From: Lateolabrax maculatus
Lineage: Eukaryota; Chordata; Actinopteri; Acropomatiformes; Lateolabracidae
Reading direction: 5' to 3'
Length of the DNA: 64,000 nt
NCBI GenBank assembly: GCA_031216445.1
Contig: CM062218.1
Location: 13,121,001 to 13,185,000 of the forward strand
The position numbers and the translations under genes were made by a program. Under the pieces are notes generated by a model. It made no database searches. It saw nothing but the letters and a program-made list of their open reading frames with translations, and was not told the origin of the DNA. Within the stretch, counting starts at the first letter, position 1. Each line of letters starts with the position of its first letter. Positions 1-11,500 of this stretch are shown piece by piece.

Positions 1-1489
1 TGTAGACTGTTGGGGAGGTAAATAAAACCAGTATGGAATGGGAAAACAGCAGGTCTCATTGCAGGGCGGAGGGGAGAGGGGTGGGGGAGGGGCTGGGTTT
101 ACTGTGTCCTGTTACGAGTCATAGATGTACCGTTTCAGGCAAAGCACGACAGCAGCAGTCACAGTTGTTGGCATATGGCAGCATGTGCATTGCTTTCACC
201 AACTGTCCCAAGCTGCTTCCTGGAATCCAAACATGGCATCCACCCAAAACCCTGTGGCACCTGGACCACTCGCATTAATACTGTCACATCATTTCTGACT
301 GGACCCACCAGCACCCATTCTATTAATCATGTATGCGTGCGTGTTAACCTTCTGTCGAAGTGGAGGAACTGTCCTACTGCTAAAGAGCAGAGCCAGAAAT
401 CATTTGCATTGATTTGCATTAAGTGTCCTTAATTGATTTGCGGTGAGCAGCTTTAAACAAAACTGGAATAGCAGCTAAAGGTGAGGTCCAAAATATTCTT
501 TCATGGTAGCTACAAGGAGGATTGAGGATTGCCATGTGAATAATCCCACATGGGACAGGTCAGTCTTCAACATGCTTGAACAAAGCAGATTATCTTCTCT
601 CCCCTGTTTAACCCTTGGCCAGAACAAAAATGTCAAACACCAATAAATCTCTGCTTATGTAACTGAAGTGCTCGTCCGTAGTGGCTTACTATAAAATGGG
701 TGACCAGGTTCAAGGTCTCTTGCTCAAGGGCACTTTAACCAGACACTGATGCAGACACAGACAACAATGGTTTATCTTAGTGATTGAACTTGGCTTGCCA
801 TTTAGGGAACAGTATCATTAACAAGGCTATAACTAACGTTTATTTTTACTGTTGAATAAAAGACTAGTTCGACATTGCACTTAGAAGATTAGAAGATTGA
901 TACCGTTCGCATATATTTTTTTTTCCCAATATGAAGAGTTATTTTATTTTAGCATAAATATTGGAAACTGGCTGGCCTGGCCCTGCTGAGAAATAGTCCA
1001 GCACCATGGTTCATTCATTTAATTATTTAGCAAATATTTAGCAATTTTGATCAGTAAAAAATTGGCAAATAATGTTTTTTTTTTTTTTTTTTTTGTCTGT
1101 TGACTGAAAATATTAATCTTATAAAAAGATTCCACACAATTTAATATAGAAGGTCACCTGGAAGCCAAGACATGGTTCCTTGCACAAAGTCAGGTTTAAA
1201 AGGACAGTAAGGTGAGACACAACTGTACTGTGTGTTTTCCAAAACTAATGAAATCAGGTTCTGGCAGTATTTCAGAGACTCCTGCTCTACAGTCTGGGGC
1301 TAACCTCACTCTAATCCTATGTCAAGCCCCTCTGGCTAAAACACTGGTTGAAGCTCATCCAAGGCTGAGAGGGACAGTGTGGAGTGGAGCAGAACAGTAG
1401 TAGCGGCGTTGGATTCCTATGGTGACAAATGCTGGGTGGTGGTGATGTGGAGTAATCCCATTCACAACAACAAAGCCCAACACCCCCCT

Positions 1490-1491
<2 letters not shown>

Positions 1492-1536
<45 letters not shown>
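1492..1536 (+). repeat. (AC)n microsatellite
   Basis: Pure AC run of about 22 units. Confidence 0.95.
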
Positions 1537-1540
<4 letters not shown>

Positions 1541-2577
1541 CTGTACACTGGAATACAGATGATGCCTTCAGTGTGATGGGGGGGTAGGCAAACAGAGGAT
1601 GTGTGTACGTGTGCATGTAGATGTGGGTGTGCGTTTGTGAGACGGGGTGAAATTGTAATCTAGCAGATTATATGTGTGTGACTGAGCGTGTGTGTGTGTG
1701 TGTGTGTTAATGAAAAGGCTGTGATCTGAATCCTTGTCTAACCTGCTTACGCCTCGCTGAGTCTACACGGCCCCATCTGTCCCACCTCTTTCTCTTCTGC
1801 TGTGCCCCTGTCCCATCTTGTCCATCTCTCCCTGCCTTTTCTTCTCTTCTTTCCCCTCGCCATCCTCTGCCCTCCCTCCCTCCTTCCCCTCCTCTGCAGC
1901 CAGGCAACAACACAAACAGTCCCTCTTCCTCCTTTACTACCACCTCCCCTTTCTCCATCCATCCATGCTGATTGAAAACCACTCTCTCTTTCTCTTTCTC
2001 GTTTTCCATTATTGGTACTTACATGTCACCTCCATGCTTCCAAGTGTGGTGTGATACTCTCCACAGTGACTGGCGAGTCCTCGTGCTTTTGCCAGGGAAG
2101 GAGTTTTTTTAGAGCCCGACGGGAGACAGGGAAGGATGGAGGGATGGACGGAGGAAGCAGATGGCTCCTTGGAAGAGCGGTCTAGCTGATTGTGGATGGC
2201 TAGCTTTAGCGTTAGCCACAATAAGGGAAGACTCGTCTGTCAACACAGATTGTGCACCTCCTCCTTTTGCCTTTTCCCTTATTCCTGTCTCGGCTGTTTG
2301 TTCCTTCTGGTTTCCGGGTTGACTCTCTCTTTTAGCATATTCCCTTTAAATAAAAAAAAAAAAAAACCAACTCCCTGTTTCTTCCTCAACTCTGTCCCTT
2401 CTACTATGATATTTCTGTATGCCTCTCTATCTGCCTTCCTCCCTCCCTCTGTGACTCTAAGAGCATCAGCCAGGCAGCTCTGCTTCGCTTATGTTGATCT
2501 CCGGGCTTATGCCCTGATTGGACACACGCCACGATCAGGAACGCCAATGGTGGTGCAGCAAGTGGATCACATGATAA

Positions 2578-2628
2578 GTGTGTGTGTGTGTGTGTGTGTG
2601 TATACGGGGGGAGAGAGAGAGAGAGAGG
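2578..2628 (+). repeat. (TG)n and (GA)n compound repeat
   Basis: A TG run to about 2600, a short TATACGGGGG spacer, then GA units to 2628. Confidence 0.9.
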
Positions 2629-2986
2629 TTTAGACCGAGGGGGAGGGAGGCATGAGAGAAAAGGAGGAGAAGAAGGAGGAGGGGTATCGTGAGTGGCTGC
2701 AAGCCGCTACATCAGTGAGGGATTTTTTTTTTTCCCCCCCAATCGCCTGAGCAGAGAGAGATGGGGGGGCTTTTTCTTCTCTGGTGGGGAGGTGGAGGAG
2801 GAGAAGCTCTCGGCACAGACGTTTGGATGAAGAGACGACAGGCAGCTGTACAAGACAGTCTCTTAGAGACGCAGACAAGCACTGAGGCACATAAACACAC
2901 GCGTGTACACATGCAGCGGAGAAGTGGCTCCATCTTACCGAAACAGAGCCAGAGTAGAGCAGCGCAGCAGTGGTAATTGGACAAGG

Positions 2987-3000
2987 GTTGCTATGGAAAC
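2987..3000 (-). promoter_or_regulatory. RFX X-box-like motif
   Basis: The minus strand reads GTTTCCATAGCAAC, close to the RFX consensus with two inverted half-sites. It sits in a GC-richer stretch at the end of 2640-3050. Confidence 0.4.
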
Positions 3001-3061
3001 AGGGGAAACGGTTGCTTGACGGCCATAGCTGTGCCCTGGGAGCATCAGACTTGCCTCCATT

Positions 3062-3063
<2 letters not shown>

Positions 3064-3117
<54 letters not shown>
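3064..3117 (+). repeat. (AC)n microsatellite
   Basis: Pure AC run of about 27 units; a TG run (3215-3240) follows 100 bp later, so the two could pair. Confidence 0.95.
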
Positions 3118-3119
<2 letters not shown>

Positions 3120-3208
3120 TGTTGTCCTTATGCACGTGATTTACAAAACACTACATTCAGTAAGCAAACAAGACAGAATGTAAAGTGGCTCTACCATGCT
3201 GTGTCCAA

Positions 3209-3214
<6 letters not shown>

Positions 3215-3240
<26 letters not shown>
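3215..3240 (+). repeat. (TG)n microsatellite
   Basis: About 13 TG units. Confidence 0.9.
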
Positions 3241-4129
3241 CCGTCTTAAATGAGCATAAATTCATGTTTTAGCCTGTGCGTGCATGTGTGTGTGTACATA
3301 TTTTTGTGTGTGTGCAAGGCAGTTGCTCAGTCAGCCACGACGAGCCACCGGCTGGAAGAGCCTTCAGCGTTTAAGGAAAGCTCACACGCTCGCAGGCCAA
3401 AGCACCGTGCACAGCCAAACATCGATAAAACCTGAATGAGGTGTTTTTGTATTCCACACCTCAGAAAAGCTCATAGCCGTCAGTTTCAGGCACGTCTGGG
3501 AGAGCTGCAGGGAAATCTAGCCGTGTTTTCAAGTGGACGCCTTCAGAATTATCCTCAACACAGTTTATTATCCTTCCACACACCCTATTAAGGATATATC
3601 CTCATACAGTATACTGTATGTACATGAGGAATTGAATGGCAGTCTGCAGACATCTACGGATTATAGTTATAGACTCGTCCTTTTACAGCACAGCCAGGAT
3701 TATTTTACTAGAAAGCAGTGCTGGACTCAACAGATACACTGTAGCAGACAGGATTTCTTGACAAATCGATTTAACTGATAAATCTGTTTGTCCAGTACTA
3801 TCACAGAGGTCTCTTGAGCTTACCAAACACCAAAGCATAAGCAAATTGTGAATATCATTGTGACTATAATTTTCTACTGATGAGAAATTACCTCTTACAA
3901 CTAATTTTTCATCAAGACAACATCAAAAAAGACTAGAAATTTCTCAGTTGACTGAGACCCCAATAACAAATGACATGACTGATTGCCTCAAACAGGGCAT
4001 CTCAGCTACAAAGGTCAATAGTCCAGTTTAAATGACCAATTGGTAAAAGTTAAAAAGACAATAACTGTGCTTCAAATCAGTGGAAGTGGGATTTACTATC
4101 CCTCTCCCATTCAAACTGATTTCTCTGTC

Positions 4130-4480
4130 GATTTATCGGGATAACCAATCACTTTATCTAGTAGGAGGCGGGTTTAATACGATGACTGACAGAGACGAGC
4201 GCCGTTTAGGTATCTTTATAAATATCCAATATGGCGGCTCCTGTTCAGCGTCCCGGCTACAGCGGCAGTATTCAACGGACAGGACGGTAAATTTTCTCTA
4301 AAATAAGAACAAACAACTGCACTTAAACTTTATGTTGATAAGAAATATGTGTTTGCCGAACCTCCGACAGGACGGGGCTCCGTCACTCTGATTGGTTGTC
4401 TCCGCCCCTTGGAAATCAAAAATGAACTGAGAGGTTCCAGACTAATACGCATTTCCAAATTAGTCTGGCGGTGCCAGGCT
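4130..4480. other. CpG-richer promoter-like or transposon-derived block
   Basis: CpG density rises sharply against AT-rich surroundings. On the plus strand there is a CCAAT box (ATAACCAATCA, near 4140), TATAAATA at 4217-4224, and an ATGGCGGC YY1-type motif at 4231. A second CCAAT (as ATTGG, near 4391) sits beside a GC box (CCGCCCC). The right end carries a hairpin: CCAGACTAAT at 4437-4446 and ATTAGTCTGG at 4459-4468, with a 12-nt loop. An 8-bp arm pair TTGGAAAT/ATTTCCAA also sits at 4409-4416 and 4451-4458. From ATG4231 a 19-codon frame runs into CG|GTAAAT, a donor-like site. It could be a nonautonomous transposon that carries promoter sequence, or an antisense promoter. Confidence 0.4.
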
Positions 4481-7400
4481 AGGGATGTACAGCATTACTA
4501 TTATGTATTACTGATTCTAGCCCCTTGCCACAGTTATGCTGGCACCATCCATCGTTAGGTGAGTCAGCACTCAGTGTTTATACAAATCACTATAATATTT
4601 GACATTAATCCTCAAAACTTGCATAAATGTTCTTACCTTTGTGGAAAGTAACAGTTTCATCCCTTCAAATTTTATTTGATTTTATGACATTTTATTGATC
4701 CTTTATGTATAATTTTATTCATCCAGAAGAGTTATCTCCTTCTCTTCATTTCCTTTCCCTTATAGACATAGTGAAATAAAAAGTATGTTTTCCAAGTTCT
4801 AATCCTGTGTCTCAGTGTTAATTCTTCAGTTATCTTGTTTCTAACAAAATCCCTCTCTTTTCTCTTCCTTTAAAATGATTTAATACTTTTAATTCCTGTC
4901 TCCACATATATTTATCCAATCAAATGTGATAAAGTAGCTAGAGTAAATCTCATGTGTCAGAGGTAAGTGTGTGGATTTCAGTCTGCAAAAACTTGTGTGT
5001 GGTTGTGCTCAAATTTTTTACTATTACAATTTATTAACCACCATTGTCCAATCAAATCTGGAGAATTTGATCAAACCCCACTCCTAAATGATACCCCACA
5101 TATTATGTTTACTTGGAAATTTGTCCCAGAAGGGAAGCTAAACATGCCCTAACTGGTGTTTCACTGTGCCTTTAAATATAGATTTTTGTGATTTGCATTT
5201 TTCCTTTATCCTCTCATTTAATTAGTCATTTTACCGACCCCACAAAGCACTTTAACTTAAAACAAATGTTTGTCTTCTTTTCATTACTGATATTGTGTCA
5301 TGTTTATTTGCTCATGCTAATGCTCAGGATTTAGTGGGATTTACTCAGAGCTTTCCCAGCGTGCATTTTTCTCCTCTCTACCTTCTTGTCATTTTGTTTA
5401 ATGAAATATGCTGTTAATGACTTCCAGTTACAGATAAACAACTCAGTTTTTTGTTGGCAGAATTGGGTAGAAAATGACAGCTTTCAGGCATCATCAGAGT
5501 GTCTGACGTCTCGAGAGTATTTCTAAGTTCATAGCGGATATAAACTGAGTCTCAGCATTAGAGGCTGGAAGCGCAGAGCTCCACACGCACCATTTAGCTG
5601 ATAGGAAGCCCTTGAGACCAAACAGCTCGCTATCGACAAGCTGCGGCTGAATTTCAAACTCCCGAGGTACGGTGTGATGAAAGATGAGGTCACGGAGGGA
5701 AGAGGGGAGAAGGAAGGGAAGCATCATCTATTCCAACTCAATCGAAAATGACTCTCACCTTCAAGGGAGGGAGTGAAGGATGGGATTGGATAATAGGATC
5801 GCTTCCTAGGGGAAGTGTGTGTACGGTATGTGTGTTGAATTCTCCCTCAAGATGAACCAGAATTACAGCTGAACATGAGATGTGGTAGTCATTCCAAGTC
5901 TATTAGAGATGGTTGCATCACTCCTGGTATATCTATCATTAAATATACTCAGCGTTTCAGTTCATCATTACTACATTTAGATCGGACAAACAGACTAAAA
6001 ATAAAATAACACTCAGAAGTGATTCCACTACCAAAGGGTTTTTTTTTAAGTGAGTGGCAAATGTAAAAACCCAGATGGTGATGAGGACTTCAATAGACAG
6101 TAGGTGGATTTAACATTCATTCAACAACTCTTACAAAAGGATGACTAGATTTTTTATCTTGACTACAATGTTGTGATTCTTCATTTACAGCCTCCTGCAG
6201 TAGATCAAAAGGCTGTACCGAGTCTCATAACAACAACAAAGACAAATAATACATTTTTCATATCACTCAGTTCCATTGTGAAAGTTGAGAGCTAGACTTT
6301 ATTCACAACCTTGCATCTGAGCACTAACTTCTGTTTGTAATAACAGACTGGCTTATGAAACACACACTGCTGTCTTCCATCATTTAACTCATAGTGAAAT
6401 AACAGAGGATGATGCAATTCCAACACCACTTCATATAGGCACATGAACCATCATTCCGTTCAGACACAAAAATAAGATGTGCAAACTCTTGAAAAATTAT
6501 TTTGGGGATTCTGGAGGCTGAATTAGCAATTACAGTGTCTCCCTAATGTAGCACAAATATATGTGTGCATTTAGATTAGGGTGACATATTGGACCAAGAG
6601 GAGATCAAATGTAGAGCAAATATAGATAGGATAGGACTGGATCATTCATGTGTGAGGAACCTTTTCAATGCTAGTCAAAGCCAGTATATATGAGCAGAGG
6701 ATTTGAGTCACAACAAATCACTGTGTAAACTGTGACTTAGACACAGGGTGGCTTGTAGCTTGTGTCAGTGTGTTTGGTGTTTGACTCCATAAGATAATCA
6801 GAATTTGTTTCACAAATCAGGGGAAGGGATATGGCATCTGTTGACTGCTACATCTGATGCCCAATTGAATACACAACGTACAATATCTGTCATAAACACC
6901 TCATTACTATCACCGCCTGCCAGTGCACGCACATGTATTTCCTGTGTGAGCCGACCCAACATTAGCCAGTTTACAGGAGGTTTTTCATCTTCATCCAGAC
7001 TCCAATGAGCTCCAAATGAAGATGTAGTAGCTTAATTAGTGGCTCAGCCAGTGGAGGCAGCTAATGCTTCATTACATAAGAGGAAAAAACTATGTAGGGA
7101 AAAATTCAAAATCTAAAAATCCCTGGACAAGTGTATGCAGTTCCTTCTCTCAAACTGTGCCCTTAAAAAGGAAATGCCTAAAGCATGTTCGTTTGTGCAA
7201 ACAGGAAAAACATTTTTTCCATGTCTCTGCACCTTAATCAGGCATGCTTTTTGCATGGGAAGTTTGGCAATGCCATTCTAATAACTAACATAATTTGAGA
7301 TATGATTAACATTGTATTAATTAAGAAAACAGAAACAACAGAAAGTCAATGATGCATGGCACTGTGCACCTTAGTTCACCTTAAAAACACTGCCTTGCCC

Positions 7401-8374
7401 TCGGTGTCATCATCTATTTGGTGTCTCTGTCATTTTGGATTCTCAACTCAAGTTTGATGGATTAGAAAAACAGTACAAGGCCATCAAAACAAATTTAAAC
7501 TGTTTATGTTTGAGAAGACCATGTATATCTGTCGAAGCAGCTGAAATGTATATGCAAGTCAGGATTTCATCATACTGTGTGACTGTCTGGGACTCACTCA
7601 GTAATCAAGCCTATAATGTTATTATACAAACAAACGAACCTTAAAGGAAATGGATTAAAGACCAATTAAGTGGCACCATGCCAATTCTTCAAAAATAGAA
7701 TAAGCCAAATTTTGACAATTTTACAAAAGTTTTCATTCATAAAAACAATATATAAGTGTATAAATGGCCTTGCCCGAGATATAATCTGCCAACTGATCAA
7801 AAAATTATAGCGTAGTAAAATCTATGTTTATAAACTGTATTCTTACTTACAGTCACACACGCAACTTAACACACCATTTACACAGTCTTTTACAATACAT
7901 ACACACATACTGCAGACACATGCATAATTCGGTTTTATAAATTCATTTGTTTGGTTGTTTTAACAACTACTTTAGATGCCCTATATAAATTACATCTGTT
8001 GCACTGCTTATCTGTATTTAATAATGTTTTTCTGTATCATGCCTGTTAAATAAATAAATACATACATACATAAATAGGTTGTTTTCCATCAAATATGAAA
8101 ACATTAGTTTTTCTAACAGTAGATGTCACATTTTGCATTTCAAAAGAGATTCCTGCCATGAATTCTTATGATGTTGAGTTCAGATCTTTTAAAGTTTTTT
8201 TAATTAGCCAGACATGAGCTGTGCCCTAAATCCAAAATCAACTTGAAATTATAAAAAACTGCCATGAATCAAACTGGGAAAAAACTACTGCTAATTTCAA
8301 ATAGGGAAACTTGTGTACATTTTTTTATTATTTGTCTCAATCTCTCATCTCCCAAAAACACACATGCAGTGTAC

Positions 8375-8511
8375 CTTGTTGAAGTCTTCACTTGTGGCTC
8401 TCATCTCCTTCCAGGTTTTGTTGAGCAGTTGGATGCAGATGCAGAAGAATTCCTCGAAGGAGCGATCGTGGGTAAAGAACATGGGGTGGAAGTCGTGGCA
8501 GTTTTCACTGG
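8375..8511 (-). CDS. elmo1: elmo1 coding exon 15 (ELMO domain), last exon in the window
   Basis: A 137-nt exon between acceptor TGTCCACAG and donor AAG|GTACACT. It completes Pro433 and encodes residues 434-478, including FHPMFFTHDRSFEEFFCICI and QLLNKTWKEMRATSEDFNK. It is separated from coding exon 14 by 14.8 kb. The next family segment (VMQVVKEQ-type) was looked for in 1-8374 on the minus strand and not seen, so the gene continues past the left edge. Confidence 0.97.
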
Positions 8512-11500
8512 CTGTGGACACAAGAGAGAGAAAAGTTGTCACCTACAGTACAGCAGCAGCTTAAATGAAAGCTGATACCACTGAATGAAGCATATTATGG
8601 GGAAACTTAATTTGACTAATTAATTTTGAGTCATACAGAACTGTAATCACTTGTAGTTAGTGTCATAAATAACGCTCTAATTCATGCAGTAATTACCTAG
8701 TATTCATTGTGTAATTACAGAAGTGGAAATTAACGACAAATACAATACAACTACAATACTTTATTAGAGTTTTCAGGTAGCAGTACTTGACTTCCGTATT
8801 TATTTTTCTGACAACTTTTTAAGTTAAATATTGACAAGTAGCCTACTCTTTTTATTATAGCCTTTTTTGATCATTGATTTGTGATGTGTTTAGTGCTCAT
8901 AAATTAGCGGTCTCAGGCTAATGTGTTGCTAATACAAAATTCTTGCAACTTTTACTTTACCGTTGGGCTAATGTATAGTTAAATCATTTTACTTTTATTC
9001 TTGTTGACTGTGTGAATGTTTCCTAGATTAATTACTGTGTTTTATTTCCTATGGGGACTTTATGTATTTACTGGGGATACTTGAGGGACAGTATAATTAG
9101 TTTGACACCTATACTTTTGTGAATCCAGTTTGTTATTACTGCTCTAATTAATTTTTGCAACATGTCTGGTTTAATTCTTCTTTAAGGTATTTTATCTTTT
9201 TCTGATTTATCATTGAATTTGTTGTGAACAGAGTGTGTATCCTCCCGTATCTTTAAAGGAGTAGTTTGACATTTTTTGGGAATTACATTCGCTTTCTAAC
9301 CAAGAGTTAAATGAGGAGATTGATACTACTCTAATGTCTGTACGATGAATATGAAGCTGTAGCCAGCAGCCGGGTTATACTAGTTTAGCACAAAGACTAA
9401 AAACACGGGTAAACTGCTAGCCTACCACTGTCCAGAGGTAAGAATATACACCTAACATCACCTGCTTGTTTCAAGAAAAGTGAAAAGGCTTATTTCTTAA
9501 AATGTCATACTATTCCTTTAATACACTCACTGTATCAGTGTCTTATCCGACCATAGTCTTGATTTTTCTTTTTGTATGTAACCACTGCACACCCTTAATC
9601 AGAGCTCAATCAGTCTAATCCCAATAAACCTGATCCTGACTAACATTCACTACATGAACAGAACAGTTGGGCCAGCAAAGTTCCATTTACTTTTTATTTT
9701 TCTCCTCCACTAAGCGACTCATGCCATATGGTGGCCTTTAATTTATAAATATGTAATTGGGCCTGAAGGAATGTGGCCCCTAGCCTGGACCTGAACACCT
9801 GACTAATGCACAAAAACAGGGACAAGCAGCCCACACACACAGTCTACAGCATCTAAACATCACTTAGCTAGAAAATGTTACAGATGAAGTCATCAAATAA
9901 CTGCTGCTTAGGGGTTCAAAAGTGACAAACGTGTTTGATGATCATACATGATGATGTATGACACTTTAGCTTCAAAGAATAAATCACCAGGCTCATGCAT
10001 GCTAGATTCATATTAAAGTATGACCTATTTCAAGGAATAGAGAGTGATATCAAATGTGACAGACTGTTCATAAGAGATAATCTAACTGGTCTGGAAGGAA
10101 TTTTCTGATTCTGCATTACAGAAGTTCATGTGTTTATTTCATAGAAACAACTATCGAGAATGAGATACAGTTCCCCAATGAAGCAAGGCTGCGTGTTATT
10201 GAAAATGTAACTCCTCATCAACTTCAAACACAAAATATCCCTTGGAGACAAATTGTGACCAGCAAACACTGTTCCAACTGGATTAAGTTGAGAGTTTTTC
10301 ATTTTCCAAAACCAGAGGTGGTTTATTCTCTTTATTAGCAGTGCACTGAAGCGTTTCAATCCCCAATATTTGTGTGAGAGTGTGTTTGAAATAAGAATGA
10401 GTGGAAAGAGGGAAAGCAAGGGCTCTTGAGTGCCCAAACCACATTAACCAAGAGGTAGAATAACAAGGCTTGACTTGAACTAAATCTGTCTCCCTCTCAT
10501 CGTCTTGCTAAAATGAGTGTCGCCCTTGTGCCAAAGGTTGGTTCATTTAAAGAGTTTCAGAGCAGAGCAGCAGGGCACTGGCCCACCATGAGCAGCCATG
10601 AAATTGGATGGAAGGGGTCAGGCCGCAATTGAAACTTCACAGTATAATGAGTGATGCCCGCAGGCCATCGGCCCAGCGACTTGAGCCTTGATTTGGAGCG
10701 ATGGATGGGAGATTAAGGGGAGGGTGAGGTGGAGAAACCCAGGGGGATGTGCCACCAGTGCCGGTAGTCAATCAGGAAACTAATGGAGGTGAGCCAAAAC
10801 AGATGCTGACTGGCGGCTTAGTCAACAGTACATTCCCCTCAGGGATACTGTAGAAACAGGGAAAAAGGGAAAGAGATAAAAAAAGAAAGGCTGAATAAAA
10901 AAATATATAAAAATACCTTTTTAGTCTTACTGGTCAAAGTTGTTGGGAAGGTTGAAGTTTGGAGTGATCTCTGAGCTAAATGGGCTGTTTATTGATAGGA
11001 CCAACAGAGCCCTGAGGTGGCAAGGTGAGGGGAATTACATGTCAAGGCGTATTTAAGAGATACAGACAGTGTGCAGTCTCATGTGGCTCGGCAGAAATTT
11101 CTCCATCCTGAGGTTTTACAAAGCATGCTGAGTTGCAGACAGTTTTATTACCTCCAGCAGGGCTCAGCAGGACCTGAAGCAGCACTGCGATGAGGCAAAA
11201 ATCACTATAGTGTTCATGCTCAAAATAGTTCACAAACAGTGTTCTGCATTGTAATGCTTTTATTGCAATTGTACCCAAATGGTAACAGAGTGTGGATCAC
11301 TAAATATTTCATCAAACAAACATAATTCATCCATGCAGAGGAAATAATTTAAGAGGGGGGAATCTGGGCACAGCTGCTCTGCATTTTAGCTAACTCCTGA
11401 GATGAACAGTATGGGGTCTAATACTTACATCTATGAGAAAAAAAATCATAATATAGTCTTGAACATGCAGTGTAGTCAGTATCAGGACAGTCTTTTCCAC

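Larger units (their letters stand above)
1..8374 (-). other. elmo1: elmo1 intron after coding exon 15 (partial)
   Basis: No coding exon of elmo1 or another gene is recognisable. It contains CA/TG arrays near 1.5, 1.7, 2.6, 3.1 and 3.2 kb, a T20 run at 1075-1094, a pyrimidine-rich stretch at about 1780-2000, the CpG-richer block at 4130-4480, and otherwise AT-rich sequence. Nothing specific is seen in 4560-8370 apart from a short TAAA/TACA-type simple repeat at 8045-8075. Confidence 0.85.

Noticed and set aside
958..1006. GAGAAATAGTCCAGCAC near 985, resembling the centre of the foldback family
   Set aside because: Too short to call as a copy; no flanking arm similarity was found.
1317..1616. 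Open frames of CVCVCV or HTHTHT type over CA/TG arrays, here and at about 3.0, 19.5, 21.2, 34.5, 35.3, 38.8, 41.4, 42.1 and 52.2 kb
   Set aside because: They are translations of dinucleotide repeats with no domain, no splice context and no conservation signal.
1..8374. Search for the next elmo1 exon (VMQVVKEQ-type sequence, then PH domain)
   Set aside because: No minus-strand frame matched; the exon must lie beyond the left edge.
8264..8575. Plus-strand frame of 103 codons across 8.3-8.5 kb
   Set aside because: It is the antisense of elmo1 coding exon 15; the minus strand has the family sequence and correct splice sites.
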